Of a stretch of DNA of 64,000 nucleotides, positions 46,662 to 57,579 are shown in pieces. Each line of letters opens with the position of its first letter. Position 1 is the stretch's first letter. The notes under the pieces are model-generated. The model made no database searches. It saw nothing but the letters and a program-made list of their open reading frames with translations, and was not told where the DNA came from. The position numbers were made by a program, and so were the translations under genes. Source of the stretch: Channallabes apus. Lineage: Eukaryota; Chordata; Actinopteri; Siluriformes; Clariidae. The stretch spans positions 11,323,501-11,387,500 of the forward strand of contig CM060112.1 in the NCBI GenBank assembly GCA_030522415.1, read 5' to 3'.

Positions 46662-48295
46662 GTGATTTCTTTGAGCCAGCATGGGGTCTGTGCCCATTGC
46701 TGCAGCTGTGTGGCTATACAGTTACCTTCAACTCCCGGTATCCATCTTTCCTCATTCCAAAAACATAAACCGCAGATTTCCTGATTCAAACTACAGAAGC
46801 AGAGAGCACACGAGCTGTAGTCCGACAGTGCTGCATCTCAATTCTTTGAGAACAAGAACCGGAGAACAATTGCCCAGTCCTATATCCATGATGATAACGG
46901 CCATGCTTTAGCAATGCCTGAATACCTCTGGAGTTTCTCCAGAGGCTGGGGAGCAATATTTAGATGAACATAGCTGTGTTCCCCACCCGATGAAACCATT
47001 AGTAAGGTATTTACTGTGCCGGGGTTTGTTTCTTCTCTATGGGTAACCTTAACCACCGAACAGACATAACAGCCAACAGTCCTGGAAAAAGAACCCACCC
47101 ATGCGTGTTATGTGGTTGCTGCTCCATAAAAGTGGCATACAAGCATATTGACACCTTATTTTGAGTGATTGATTGCACCACTACCAGACCTGTGAATGAA
47201 AAAAGAGAGGTTATTGACACACAAACCTCCACTGATTATGCCGAGTAAAAGCTCCTGGAGCAAATGAATGTTGGATGTTGGAGTAATAACTGCTGTTTGG
47301 CTAAAAGTAAATGAGTGAGAGAAACAGGGAGAGAATTAGAGAGAGAGAGAGAGAGAGAGTTGAGTTGGCAAATTGTTGGAGAAGTGAGATGGCGTGATAT
47401 AGCAGAGAAGTAACAATCCCAGCTGTACAGCCTGCACACCAGCCAAGAACAGCACCATGTTTAAGGGCTATTTATTCTAACAGGATTATCATTACAGACA
47501 TGACAATTCACGCTGTGAATTCTCAGGAAAAACAAGACCAAAGGTTGGATTAGGCGTCGCAACTCATTCTGGTATCGGTGTCAGCATAGATTTTCGATTT
47601 AAATCAGATTCAGCTTTTTTGTGTCATACATGGACGGTACAGGTGGTGAAATTTAAATGACAAAACAGACCTCGGTCTACTGGAAGTTTCATTATATGTA
47701 GGTGACGTTACACCAGTTCTCTTAGATGCACTCTTTGTGCGTTTTTTTCAATGTTATTCAGTGCCCTTGACCTAAACAAGCATGTGATGTACGAGGAATA
47801 AAATACGTGCATGTGCTTTCAAAGGCAAATAATGAAGCCTCATGGTGGTTTGAAGTCGCCAACACCACCAGCAAGTATATTACACCACCTGGCTACATGT
47901 AGTAAATGTTAAAAGGGCAATGCTAAGGATCTTTTTGTTTGGATAATTACTGTTTCTTAAAGACGTCGTGGAAAAGATGTTACCATGTTTCAGAAAGGTC
48001 AAATGATTGGATTGCCTCAAGCAAAGACGATAACTAAGGAGACTGCTGAAATTGCTGCAGTTGGGTTAACTGTCTGTCTGGTCCGAGTCCAGATTGAACC
48101 AATTCCAGAGCAAAGTTTCCCTCAACAGCCTTTTCTTTTGTCCTTCTTTTTTTTTTGAAGGTAATAAGACAAAATAATCTGTCTAGTTATACTACTCTTA
48201 ACCTGGGAAGCAAAGTTCTTTGTTCTGTGGAAAACCGATTACCTGCTAGAAAACACTGACCCTGGGTCTTGGGAAAGTTGTTACTATAGAAACAA
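46660..48295. other. No gene recognised; (GA)n run
   Basis: A (GA)n run at about 47338-47360. 47595-47680 resembles a LINE tail (TTTTTTGTGTCATACATGGA), very weakly. The rest is unique. Confidence 0.4.
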
Positions 48296-48299
48296 TGAG

Positions 48300-48330
48300 A
48301 ATATATATATATATATATTATATATATATA
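48300..48330. repeat. (AT)n microsatellite
   Basis: Short AT run immediately upstream of an inverted SINE pair. Confidence 0.85.
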
Positions 48331-48344
48331 AATAAAAAAACATA

Positions 48345-48520
48345 ATTCGGAACACCTAATCTGCATGTCATTGAACTGTGGGAGGAAACCGGAGTACCTG
48401 GAGGAAACCCACATATTGTAAAAACTCCACACTTACAGACCTGAGGCAGAAATTGAGCTCCGATCCTAAAGTGCGAGGCCACCGTGCTAACCTTAACCGT
48501 AACCACGTCACCATGCCGCC
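48345..48520 (-). repeat. SINE copy, minus strand, partial
   Basis: TAATCTGCATGTCATTGAAC, GGAGGAAACCGGAGTACCTG, then CGAGGCCACCGTGCTAACCT and CACCATGCCGCC. It includes the head but lacks the 3' half. CCTTAACCGTAACC replaces part of the head, as a CCCTAA-like word does in the 939 copy. Confidence 0.75.
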
Positions 48521-48561
48521 TAAATCATATATGCATATTAAAAAAGTATTGTTCCTATTGC

Positions 48562-48813
48562 GGGTTTCCCCCGGGTTCTCCGGTTTCCTCCCACAGTCCA
48601 AAGACATGCAGATTAGGCTAATTGGCGTTCCCAAATTGACCATAGTGTGTGGATGAGTGTGTGTGTGTGTGCTCTGCGATGGATTGGTACGCTGTCCGGG
48701 GTGTACCCTGCCTCGTGCCCAGAGTCTCCTGGGATAGGCTCCAGGTCCCCGCCACCCTAAATACAGGATAAAGCGGTATAGAAGATGAATGAATGAATGA
48801 ATGAATGAATGAA
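48562..48813 (+). mobile_element. 5'-truncated SINE with TSD
   Basis: Starts mid-element at GGGTTTCCCCCGGGTTCTCC and runs to GGATAAAGCGGTATAGAAG with a (GAAT)n tail. A near-perfect 12-bp duplication TGTTCCTATTGC/TGTTCATATTGC flanks it (48550-48561, 48814-48825). It lies head-to-head with the 48345-48520 copy. Confidence 0.8.
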
Positions 48814-48829
48814 TGTTCATATTGCCAAC

Positions 48830-50820
48830 AAGCTAAATTGAAAAATGTAAGTCAGTATATAAATTTATTTGCTAATAAGTAAAAAAATACACTGTTTAAT
48901 TTCAAAGTTAAACTAAGGAATGTAATATTAAACCACTCTCTCACACAAGTAGTTTGCAAATGGAAACTTTGCATCTTTTTGGGAACTTTAAGGAAAACCT
49001 TCTATCACTGGGCTGATGGAGAAGATACCAAGATTATGAATCCTCAGAATTGTTTGATTTTTTAATTGATTAACATTTCTCTCAATTCTTATCACTTCAT
49101 TGTTGCTGCTTTATTATCCCTTGTGTTTTATTGCCTAGTGTTAATGTCATACTTATTATTGTAAAGTAGTACATACAGTAATAGTTCAAATAAAAAACTA
49201 TCTCTATTGTTAAGCATATTTTTGTCAATGTACAAAATGTAATATCATAAATATATTATATATTGTATATTTTAGCACAGATAAATCTACATGATGGGAA
49301 ATTAAACCCATGGTCTTACGATCACTCTGGCACATACACATCACATATGCAAGCAATACTCAGACACTGAAAAATATAAACACTGGCTGCTACTGTGAAG
49401 TCTCATGTCAATATTACCTTTTCCTTTGGCACTCACACCCTACTTTCCTACGCATTACGTGTGAGCATCACGAGCTTTGCACCTCCAGCCGATGGCCCTG
49501 AGGCTACTAGCATCTACCTCACTGTGGCCATTCTCTGTTTCAGAGGCCCTTCACCTTCTCCTTTTTCACCTCCTGGCCTGTCCCTCCATGGAACATTTGC
49601 CTAGTAACACCAACCCTTCTGTCTTGTGTTTTTCTTTCAAACAAAGCTATTAATCATCTTAATCGCCCTCAATTAACCTGCGACACCAGATGCACATTGC
49701 ACGTCAAACCCTAGTCTGTTCCAGACAGCCAAACAGCTCATGAACCAACATATGGACCAATTTGTGCTAGCAATTACACATAACAAAACACTAACAACAT
49801 GGACCCAGGCACCTGAAGTTTGAACTGGTCCATAAGCCAAAAATGTTGCGGGAAGACGGTGCTACTGGAGCTGATTAGTCGCTTCGTGCGCTAAATTTAG
49901 GTAGGAAATATTTCAGCCTCCCTGTCTGAGAGACACACAAAAATGTACTTCTCTTACTCTGACTCTGTCGACTGCAGCTTTACCAGGTTTCACCCACTGG
50001 GATGTTGCCAAATGTTTGATATCTTAGACTAAAGTACTTGCTTTGAATGCACATTTACACATAGGTCTACCCATTACACTGTTATGAGGACTGAATCATT
50101 CCGTACGTGGCCAAGTCACTGACATCCGCAGGGGAACAGCCAAGTTGGTTTCTGTGAAGATGGAACTGATGATGCCATTGTGACGTTCGTGACACAGTGT
50201 TAGATTTCTATGAAGGATAAAAGAGGAACCTGTCAGTGTAGGATTACACTGAAGCAAAATCGACATCATTGTGCAAGTCCGGACCAGAAAAATAGGAGAT
50301 AACTGAAAATAAATAAATAAATAAATAAATAAATACATGAGAATGCCATTGTGAATTTCTAGGGCTGATTTAACTAGTTTGAATTACTAAATCATGGCAT
50401 GCATGAGCTCTAGTTTGGGTTGAGATTGCACATATTGTCTGACATTTCTTCATTTCCACACCCAAAACCTGGATGCAACTATCCAGCCATATATGGCCTC
50501 TCATTAAATGTGTATAAAGATATTACGAAAATAGCAAACCTCAACACCAACAGCGTAAAAAACACTAGCAGTCAGTACATGCCCACAAAAGACTTAATCT
50601 GACACAAATGATTTGTCACTTGCGAGTGCAAAGCACCAAACGTGTAAGACAATGTGATGACACAATACTGTCTAAATAGACAAAGTATTCAGAAGTAACA
50701 GGTGAGAGAACAGGTGAATAGAGAGAGAGAGAGAGAGACAGCATACAAATGGCAAGAGAAAGGACCATAACAGAAACCAGCATGAGCATAAGCACATGAT
50801 GTAGGTACATATGATCATAC
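48830..50820. other. Unique DNA, no gene recognised
   Basis: No exon. 49630-49700 is unique with a TTAATCATCTTAATCGCCCT/CAATTAACC stretch of conserved-element type. (AAAT)n lies at about 50308-50335 and (GA)n at 50722-50738. Confidence 0.35.
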
Positions 50821-50825
50821 AATTG

Positions 50826-51440
50826 AACTCTATAGCATAACAGATTTCTGTAAAGCATCTACACATTGAAAATGTATGAGGGTGATCATTTTAAAACTTA
50901 GACTTTTAATTGTGCAGAATAACAGAAGACAGTTATGAGAGTAAAAAGTGTTTTATTTCTCTATATAATCCTTTGCTACACTAACGCACTGATCCAAACA
51001 CTAAGTGTTTCACTAGTGTTTGGATACCAAGGCCTGCCAGGAACCCCTTTCATGGTACTTTAATGGCACCTTTTCTTTAATGAAAAACAAAAAACTGATT
51101 TGATCACCAAAGTCATTCTGTACAAGGCATGATGTCATCCTACCCACTGCACCACTTGCACATTACAGGAGCTCAGCTGGGTGTTATTCATTCTTGACCT
51201 CACTCCAAGCCATTTCCACGTTAGAGACAATGAAGGAGATCCTGGGAGGCCAGCGTTTCAGACATGATCGGACTGGCTCCTGTGTTCTGAGAAAACTTTC
51301 TACCTCGATGATATCCAAGCACTAGTGAAACACTGGAAATTAGTGAAATAAAGGGAGTTTTCACTCGAACGAAATGTGAACTCTGTAGCAAAACAGATTT
51401 CTGTCAAACGTCTACAACATGAATATATACCAGGGGTATG
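50826..51440. mobile_element. Mariner-like relic flanked by direct repeats
   Basis: A segment holding CCAAACACTAAGTGTTTCAC, CATTCTGTACAAGGCATGAT and GATATCCAAGCACTAGTGAA lies between two similar ~55-bp direct repeats. These are at 50826-50880 and 51380-51440, sharing ACTCTRTAGCAWAACAGATT, TCTGT and TCTAC. ATCCAAGCACTRGTGAAACA recurs at the window's right edge (about 63980-64000). No open transposase frame; classification is tentative. Confidence 0.4.
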
Positions 51441-51444
51441 AAAA

Positions 51445-51920
51445 TAAATGAGAACTAGAAATATGATCTGAACAAAAAGACAGTTTTAATTCACTTGATC
51501 TGCTGCTAAGAGTAGGCCTCAAGGTATCATTACAGGGTTCCTGAATATAGCAAGTAACCAGGCAGTGAAGCCACACAGATATATCAGAGGGATTAAAAGA
51601 TAAAATCTGATAGGTGTGGTGATTTGTGCATCTTATGCTCATTTGCAAAATGTTGAGAGATTATTGTAAGGCTTATTTTTTTTGTGTAGTCATATACAGT
51701 ACAGTAAGGATGGAAAGTAAAGCACTATGCATATACAGTACTTGTTATACAGTAGTGCTTAAATACATGGCACATTGTAATACATTTGATCTATTTTAAC
51801 TTCAAGATCCAAGTCAATAGAAAGCAGTTTTTTTGGGATAAGCTTACTGTACATTTCAGATAGCAGCATCTGAGACAGTGGACACAGATGAATATATCTT
51901 GCCCACGATTTATGAGTAAT
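51445..51920. other. No gene recognised
   Basis: Unique AT-rich sequence. Confidence 0.4.
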
Positions 51921-51924
51921 CTTC

Positions 51925-51990
51925 AGTTTCAAGATTCAAGATTTTTATTGTCATATATACCTAAGCATAATTAATTTTTTATTTTGTCTT
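51925..51990 (-). repeat. LINE-tail-like scrap
   Basis: CAAGATTCAAGATTTTTATT then GTCATATATACC is the antisense of a GACAATAAA-type LINE 3' tail, like the one ending the 19880-21235 element. Confidence 0.4.
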
Positions 51991-52027
51991 AGCCTCTCAA
52001 GAACAAGGAGGTAGAAGAGCAGGGAAC

Positions 52028-52053
52028 AATAAAAACAAACAAACAAACAAACA

Positions 52054-52087
<34 letters not shown>

Positions 52088-52160
52088 CAAACAAACAAAC
52101 AAACAATCAATCAATCAAACAAACAAACAAACAAACAAACAAACAAACAAACAAAATAAA
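52028..52160. repeat. (ACAA)n/(TCAA)n compound microsatellite
   Basis: Alternating blocks of AAAC and AATC tetramers for about 130 bp, ending in AAAAT units. Block switches suggest slippage plus recombination between the two unit types. Confidence 0.92.
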
Positions 52161-52294
52161 ATAAAATAAGTTAATTTCTGCAAAGGAAATATTTGCAATA
52201 AACAGCTATGTAAGCCATTAAACTACCTCAAGGAGCTAGACTAACTAGGCAGGTCTCAGCCTTACATGTAAAATTGTATTTACATGTTATTAAA

Positions 52295-52470
52295 CATGCT
52301 TTTGTAGCCCATTCGGTGAAAGTGTTTGGTTTCAGATCAGAAGGTTGCTGGTTCAAGCCCCAGCTGCACTAAGCTATTGGGCCCCCTAAGAAAGGTTCTG
52401 CATCCTGGCTTACCATGCACTCTGACCCCAGCTTCCATTACATGCAATCATTTATGCATGACAAATAAAG
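52295..52470 (+). repeat. tRNA-derived SINE
   Basis: Head GTAGCCCATTCGGTGAAAGT, then a B-box-like GGTTCAAGCCCC within AGAAGGTTGCTGGTTCAAGC, then GGGCCCCCTAAGAAAGGTTC and a CAAATAAAGACTC end. A decayed tRNA-related retroposon and not a functional tRNA: the acceptor stem does not pair. Confidence 0.6.
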
Positions 52471-52555
52471 ACTCAACAAATCTACCAAGCTGCTAAAGTT
52501 AGTTAGCCAACTAGATTTATTGTTCATACCGTGCTCACATCAACATTGTGCTTAC

Positions 52556-52745
52556 ATCAACATTTATATTATGGCATTTGGCAGACGCCCTTATCCAGAG
52601 CGACTTACATTTTTTTGTTACAGTATTACACATCTGAAGGTTAAGAGCCTGGCTCAAGGGCCCTGCAGAGGCAACTTGGAGGGGGTGGGGTTTAACCCTG
52701 GGACCTTCCAATTAGTAGTCTGAAGCCTTAAACACTTAAAAAAAA
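52556..52745. repeat. GGCAGACGCCCTTATCC fish repeat
   Basis: GCATTTGGCAGACGCCCTTA, TCCAGAGCGACTTACAT and GGGGTTTAACCCTGGGACCT are phrases of a widespread fish interspersed repeat. Here it is a decayed copy. Confidence 0.6.
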
Positions 52746-52829
52746 CATTCCTCAGATATAAAACATTTCTGAAATATTTGTTTCAGTTTATGCACTAGAT
52801 ATCTAATTAAATCCTAGAGTCATTGTAGG

Positions 52830-53035
52830 GGGAGTAAGGCTCTGGGTTGCTAATCGTAGTGTCAGAGGTTCGAGCCCTGCCACCGCTTAGTGCCACAGTC
52901 AGACCCCTGGGCAAGGCCATAAAACCCTATACTCATACAAAATCACTCTACCATAGCTGGTCCCAAAGCCTGGATGAGAAAGAAGAAAAGTTGGGTGATG
53001 GGCTAGCAACACGGCCTCATAAAAAAATATAGCGA
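52830..53035 (+). repeat. tRNA-derived SINE, third copy in cluster
   Basis: CTCTGGGTTGCTAATCGTAG, AGGTTCGAGCCCTGCCACCG (B box GGTTCGAGCCC), CCCCTGGGCAAGGCC, then GTCCCAAAGCCTGGATGAGA. With 52295 and 52556 it forms a cluster of three repeats in 750 bp. Confidence 0.6.
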
Positions 53036-53039
53036 ATGG

Positions 53040-53875
53040 ATCCTCTTGCCTGATGAGCTCAACAGCACGGGAGGAAAGAAAAGAGTCATTTTATAGCTCG
53101 TTACTTTTGCTCAACTTTACTCAACTAACTCAATTACACCATAACTACTGTAGCAGGATATTCACTCAAGTCAGGGTGTTTTTTTTTACTCTTTCCACTT
53201 CTGCCTGTTGGTATCTCTGTACGGTTTTGTACGGCTGATGTTTTTGAGGTTCTTTCCAATACAGCTGTATAAAAATCTGTCCATGTGTTTCTGGATAGAC
53301 CATACTGTAATCCACATGAAGCGTCTATAATAGCATGTTTTCAGAAGCTTCATACCCACCGGCGCGTTTCCGGCAGTGGTTAGAACGCTAAAGTCGCGCA
53401 GTTCAACTGGTCCAAGCTATCATTTTTTAAAAAATAAAATCCGTATAATTATTTTTGATTTCCTGTGGTGGCTCATTTTGCATGCCTCCGTATCACCTTG
53501 CTGTTTGCTTTGGCTTTTAGGCTTAGCTGGGACAGCAGGCCGGTGTTTATTTTTAGTTTCCTTTTACGATGAATTGGACAGTTTTGCTCCTTGGGGTTTC
53601 ATTATGCCGTCAGGTGCTGTGAATAATTTTGACACAGCTCAATTTGAGAGCTCTGTATGAGCATAGAGAATATTAACGCTTTGAAGGATGCTGTTCTGCA
53701 CTGTGCTAAAGCAATGTAATGCCTGATAAGGCCAAGAACTGATTAATATTTGCGAGTACTGCATTAGTGTAAAGTAATTAAAATTGTTGGCGAATACTAT
53801 AGGGTAATATAGATTGTTCCATCTGTTTTCAGAAGCTAATGGATTATGAAGCCATAATCTAGATTTTTGTAACGC
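53040..53875. other. Unique DNA, candidate conserved non-coding block
   Basis: 53500-53870 is unique and contains TATTAACGCTTTGAAGGATG, GGCCAAGAACTGATTAATAT and AAGTAATTAAAATTGTTGGC. This composition is like that of conserved non-coding elements near developmental genes. No exon seen. Confidence 0.3.
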
Positions 53876-53879
53876 CTAC

Positions 53880-54035
53880 ATTGGTGGCATAGTGGCTTTG
53901 TGGCTAGCACTGTCACCTTGCACGTCTGGGTTCGATTCCCACCTTCGGTCTGTGTGTGCTGAGTTCGCATGTTCCCCCTGTGCGCCGTAGGTTTTGTCCC
54001 ACAGTTCAAAATTGCCCATAGTGTGTGAATGTTGA
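53880..54035 (+). repeat. Partial SINE copy
   Basis: TTGGTGGCATAGTGGCTTTG head, GGTTCGATTCCC B box, then CGCATGTTCCCCCTGTGCGC and ATAGTGTGTGAATG. The 3' end is missing. Confidence 0.75.
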
Positions 54036-54185
54036 CCAGAGATCACTCCACAGTTGTAAAATGGAGATAAATACAATGGTAATCAAACATTGGCCTCCAC
54101 AGTCCCTAGTTGGACTACAATGGTTCCTAGATAGATTCATGCAATGCCTACACTGTAAAATCTAATCAAACCCACTCAACATTTT

Positions 54186-54652
54186 TCTACGTTCTACAAC
54201 AATACTGGGGATTTCAAAACTATAAAATAACACATATGGAATTAGGTGATTATGTAACAGCAACAAAAACAGCAGTTAGTTGTTATTTTAAGACACAGAG
54301 GTCGGCCTTTCTGTAATAGTTCTTGCGAGAACAGTATTGTCAAGTGCATTTGCAAAATCTGTCAAGCACCATAATGAAACTGGCTCTCATGAAGGCCGTC
54401 CCAGGAGGACGAGACCAAAACCTACCTCTGCTGCAGACGAGAAGTTCATTTAGAGTTATCAGCCTGAAAAATCACCAATTAACAGCACCTCAGATTAGAG
54501 GCGTTATGAAGTCTTTACAGAGCAGAAGTAGCAGAAACATCTCAATATCAACTGTTCAAAGGAGATTAATGCATTTTTTGGACGCCTTCAGCATTCCTTT
54601 ACAATGTAGAAAGAAATAAACATCAGGAACCATCATGGAGTTAGAAAGTGAT
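54186..54652 (+). mobile_element. Tc1-like transposon remnant, copy B
   Basis: Near-identical to 145-672 on the opposite strand, with the same 98-residue hybrid frame (54323-54619) that differs from copy A at about six residues. The same frameshift lies between the GRPRRTRPKPTSAADEKF linker and the TAPQIRGVMKSLQ helix, and both copies stop at GAGTTAGAAAG. The terminal repeat is lost here (similarity starts at CTACGTTCTACAACAATACT). Confidence 0.75.
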
Positions 54653-54659
54653 CTATATA

Positions 54660-55081
54660 TATGTGTCTTTATAATTATAATAGATGTTGTAGAACATCCA
54701 GTTAGTCTCACTGTACATTATGAGCTATGAACAAGCGATCCTTGACTTTTCTTTTCATTTTTTATGATGTTATTAAGACATAAATGCAGCTCGTACTCTA
54801 TTACTGAGAAACCAGAGAGCATTAATAAAAACACTTCCCGTTCTTCAGAGTCAACAATTACACGTTTTAACTTGTTTATAAGGAGCGTCCACTGTATGAG
54901 TTTGGACCTGTAAGCTGTTCGGATAGAATGGATCATGTATTAGAGCTAAGATAAAAATATACCACAGTTAGAGAGGCTAAGAGGCTGCTATGGAAAATTA
55001 ATCACAGATTTAAGCACTTTGCGTCGAAATTCCATCATTTAAAAATACAACTACTAGTTATCACTTAAACATGCAAAGACG

Positions 55082-55112
<31 letters not shown>

Positions 55113-56605
55113 TGGAACTCTTGGAACGTTTTTGATTGACAGTTGCACAGTTGCTTCGAGCTCCAATTTTAACTGACACGTCTGAAAGCCCCGCCCCTTT
55201 CCCATATCTAACATTAGTGCCCTTTCGTCTCCTCTCAATTTTCCAGCTTGAAAGGTGCATTGGCACAGAGCCCTCGCTTTCTCTCAAGGTAAGTGCAGAA
55301 TGTGAAATAAAATCTTTCACTGCATTTTATACTAGACAAGTACAGTATATACTGTAGTTAGCCTGGTTACCTGGTGTTTACCGTAATACCATGTCTATAC
55401 ATGCACTAAATGTTCTACACAATTTAAAGGTTGACCCTCTAAAAACTCAAAAGCCATGCAAAGTTTTGTTAGATTTTACCCTTTTAATTTTAAGTATAAT
55501 CTGCTCATATAGTGGCATGTGAATGCATTTATAACATAACTTAATACATTTATTTCTGGAAAAAAAAACAAGCCTCTTTTTTGTTTATCAAGTTTGATAA
55601 TGCATGAAATAAAACATCTAAGTAAATAAATAAGTTTCATGTTGCTTTATCAGGTCAGACCCACCTTTTAGAACTAGATTTAATCATGTGACCAAAAGAC
55701 TTCAGGACGGGAATATTGTCACACTGCAGTAGTTGGCTGCTGTTTATCTGTGGTTTCTTGGATTTTGTCTGTGCCAGTGTCTATCAGGTTTAGTCTGTGC
55801 CAGCCAAAGGAGCCACTTAGACCTGATGAGACCCTGATTATCGCAGCGTGCATGTGAGTGTGTGTGTGTGTGTGTGTGTCTGCCGTCTGCATGGACACGC
55901 TTACAACCTAAACACCTATCAGCAGTGAGTTTTGCTGATGTGCTCTTTTTTTGGGATCTGTCCTGATGCTATCAGCAAGTGTAAAGAAAACCATATGTCC
56001 ATGAAACAGTAGAGAGAAAAGACGCTTAACTGTATCACCTTTACACTTCTGTATGGTTTACAGAAATACTAAAAAAGCATTTGCGTGTGAAAGTGAAATC
56101 AGTACATCCATCACATTACAGACAGATGTGTAGGAATGATTATGAGGACAGTGCGAAGTGTGCAGGAAAAAGAACCTATTGTTAGGCTTTTCCTGTTAGT
56201 TATACAGTAACGATATACGTACTGTATATACAGTATATTTAAAAAGATACCAATCGCAGTATAATAATAATTGTAGCATTAACAATAAACACAAAAGAAA
56301 TCAAAATCCAGGCTAAACAACAGTTTTATCTGCAGGTGATGACCAGTTCATCCCCTATTCCCTCTGTCACTTTACATTATACTTCAACAATAATGAGATT
56401 TTTCTGCACTACTCTTATTGGACACATGTGTATCAGTTCTTTAATTAGGTTGTTTGGGAATGTGTTCACAGGCTGAACAGAACTGAACGCAAACTCTACC
56501 AAGAGCTGAAATTACACAATGCCAGATAAACAGTGAGCAATATTGTTGTACAGTATAAATCTTCCAATACTGTACTGCATATGGCACATGTACTGTAGAT
56601 ACAAA
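54660..56605. other. No confirmed gene; possible isolated promoter/first exon
   Basis: A (TTTA)n run at about 55084-55112. A GC box (CCCCGCCCCT, 55189-55198) is followed by CTCTCAAG/GTAAGT, a strong donor at 55288/55289. This could be a non-coding first exon. A (GT)n run lies at about 55857-55878. Otherwise unique sequence. Confidence 0.3.
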
Positions 56606-56610
56606 TCATT

Positions 56611-57225
56611 TCATTTTGAACCAGAGTGCCAAATAAGGCTTAGTGTTTTTTCACTTACAGGCTTCTGAACTGAGCGTTGATAACAACTTGGGTTGTCCTT
56701 GTCCTCTTTGGTCCGGATGACATGGCGTCCCACATTTCCAACAAGAACTTCGAATCGTGACTCGTCTGACCACAGAACAGTCTTCCATTTTGCCACACTC
56801 CATTTTAAATGATCCCTGGCCCAATGAAAACGCCTGTGCTTGTGGATCTTGCTTAGAAATGGCTTCTTCTTTGCACTGTAGAGTTTCAGCTGGCAACGGC
56901 GGATGGCACGGTGGATTGTGTTCACTGACAATGGTTTCTGGAAGTATTCCTGAGCCCATTCTGTGATTTCCTTTACAGTAGCATTCCTGTTTGTGGTGCA
57001 GCGTCGTTTAAGGGCCCGGAGATCACGGGCATCCAGTATGGTTTTACGCCCTTGACCCTTACGCACAGAGATTGTTCCAGATTCTCTGAATCTTCGGATG
57101 ATATTATGCACAGTTGATGATGATAACTGCAAAGTCTTTGCAATTTTTCGCTGGGTAACACCTTTCTGATATTGCTCCACTATCTTTCTGCACAACATTG
57201 TGGGAATTGGTGATCCTCTACCCAT
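56611..57225 (-). pseudogene. Tc1-like transposase, catalytic half deleted
   Basis: The natural start is probably MGRGSPIPTMLCRKI at 57225; an in-frame upstream ATG at 57279 adds 18 residues of leader. The N-terminal paired-like helix-turn-helix region is intact (KGVTQRKIAKTLQLSSSTVH, GQGRKT linker). The first catalytic Asp is present in LWSDESRFEVL. After QRSVQKP the frame jumps to an unrelated VSEKTLSLIWHSGSK, so the second Asp and the Glu are gone. It belongs to a Tc1 family different from the 39.3-kb element. Confidence 0.85.
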
Positions 57226-57576
57226 CTTGGCTTCTGAGAGACACTGCCACCCTGAGAAGCTCTTTTTATACCCAATCATGTTGCCAATTAACCTAATTAC
57301 TGTTAATTGGTCTTCCAGCTCTTCGTTATGCTCAAATTTACTTTTTCTAGCCTCTTATTGCTACTTGTCCCAACTTTTTTGGGATTTGTTGACACTGTGA
57401 AATTTGGAATCAACATATTTTTCCTTTAAAATGATAAATTTTCTCCGATTAAACTTTTGATCTGTCATCTATGTTCTATTCTGAATAAAATATTGACATT
57501 TGCCATCTGCACATCATTGCATTCAGTTTTTATTCACAATTTGTTTAGTGTCCCACCTTTTTTGGAATCCGGTTTG
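56611..57576 (-). mobile_element. Second Tc1-like element, internally deleted
   Basis: The right edge CAAACCGGATTCC (inverted, next to TA at 57577-57578) and the long AT-rich 5' leader (TTTTTTGGGATTTGTTGACA read inverted) are those of a well-known fish Tc1-like family. The left part goes straight from transposase codons to the element's 3' flank, losing about half of the coding region. The left terminus cannot be placed exactly; TACAAATCATTTCATTTTG near 56600 may be its decayed form. Confidence 0.75.
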
Positions 57577-57579
57577 TAT

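Noticed and set aside
52310..52360. Possible tRNA gene
   Set aside because: B-box-like GGTTCAAGCCCC is present, but the acceptor stem and anticodon arm do not pair and SINE sequence follows; it is a tRNA-derived retroposon.
56611..57279. Functional transposase gene
   Set aside because: Two of the three catalytic residues are lost by an internal deletion.
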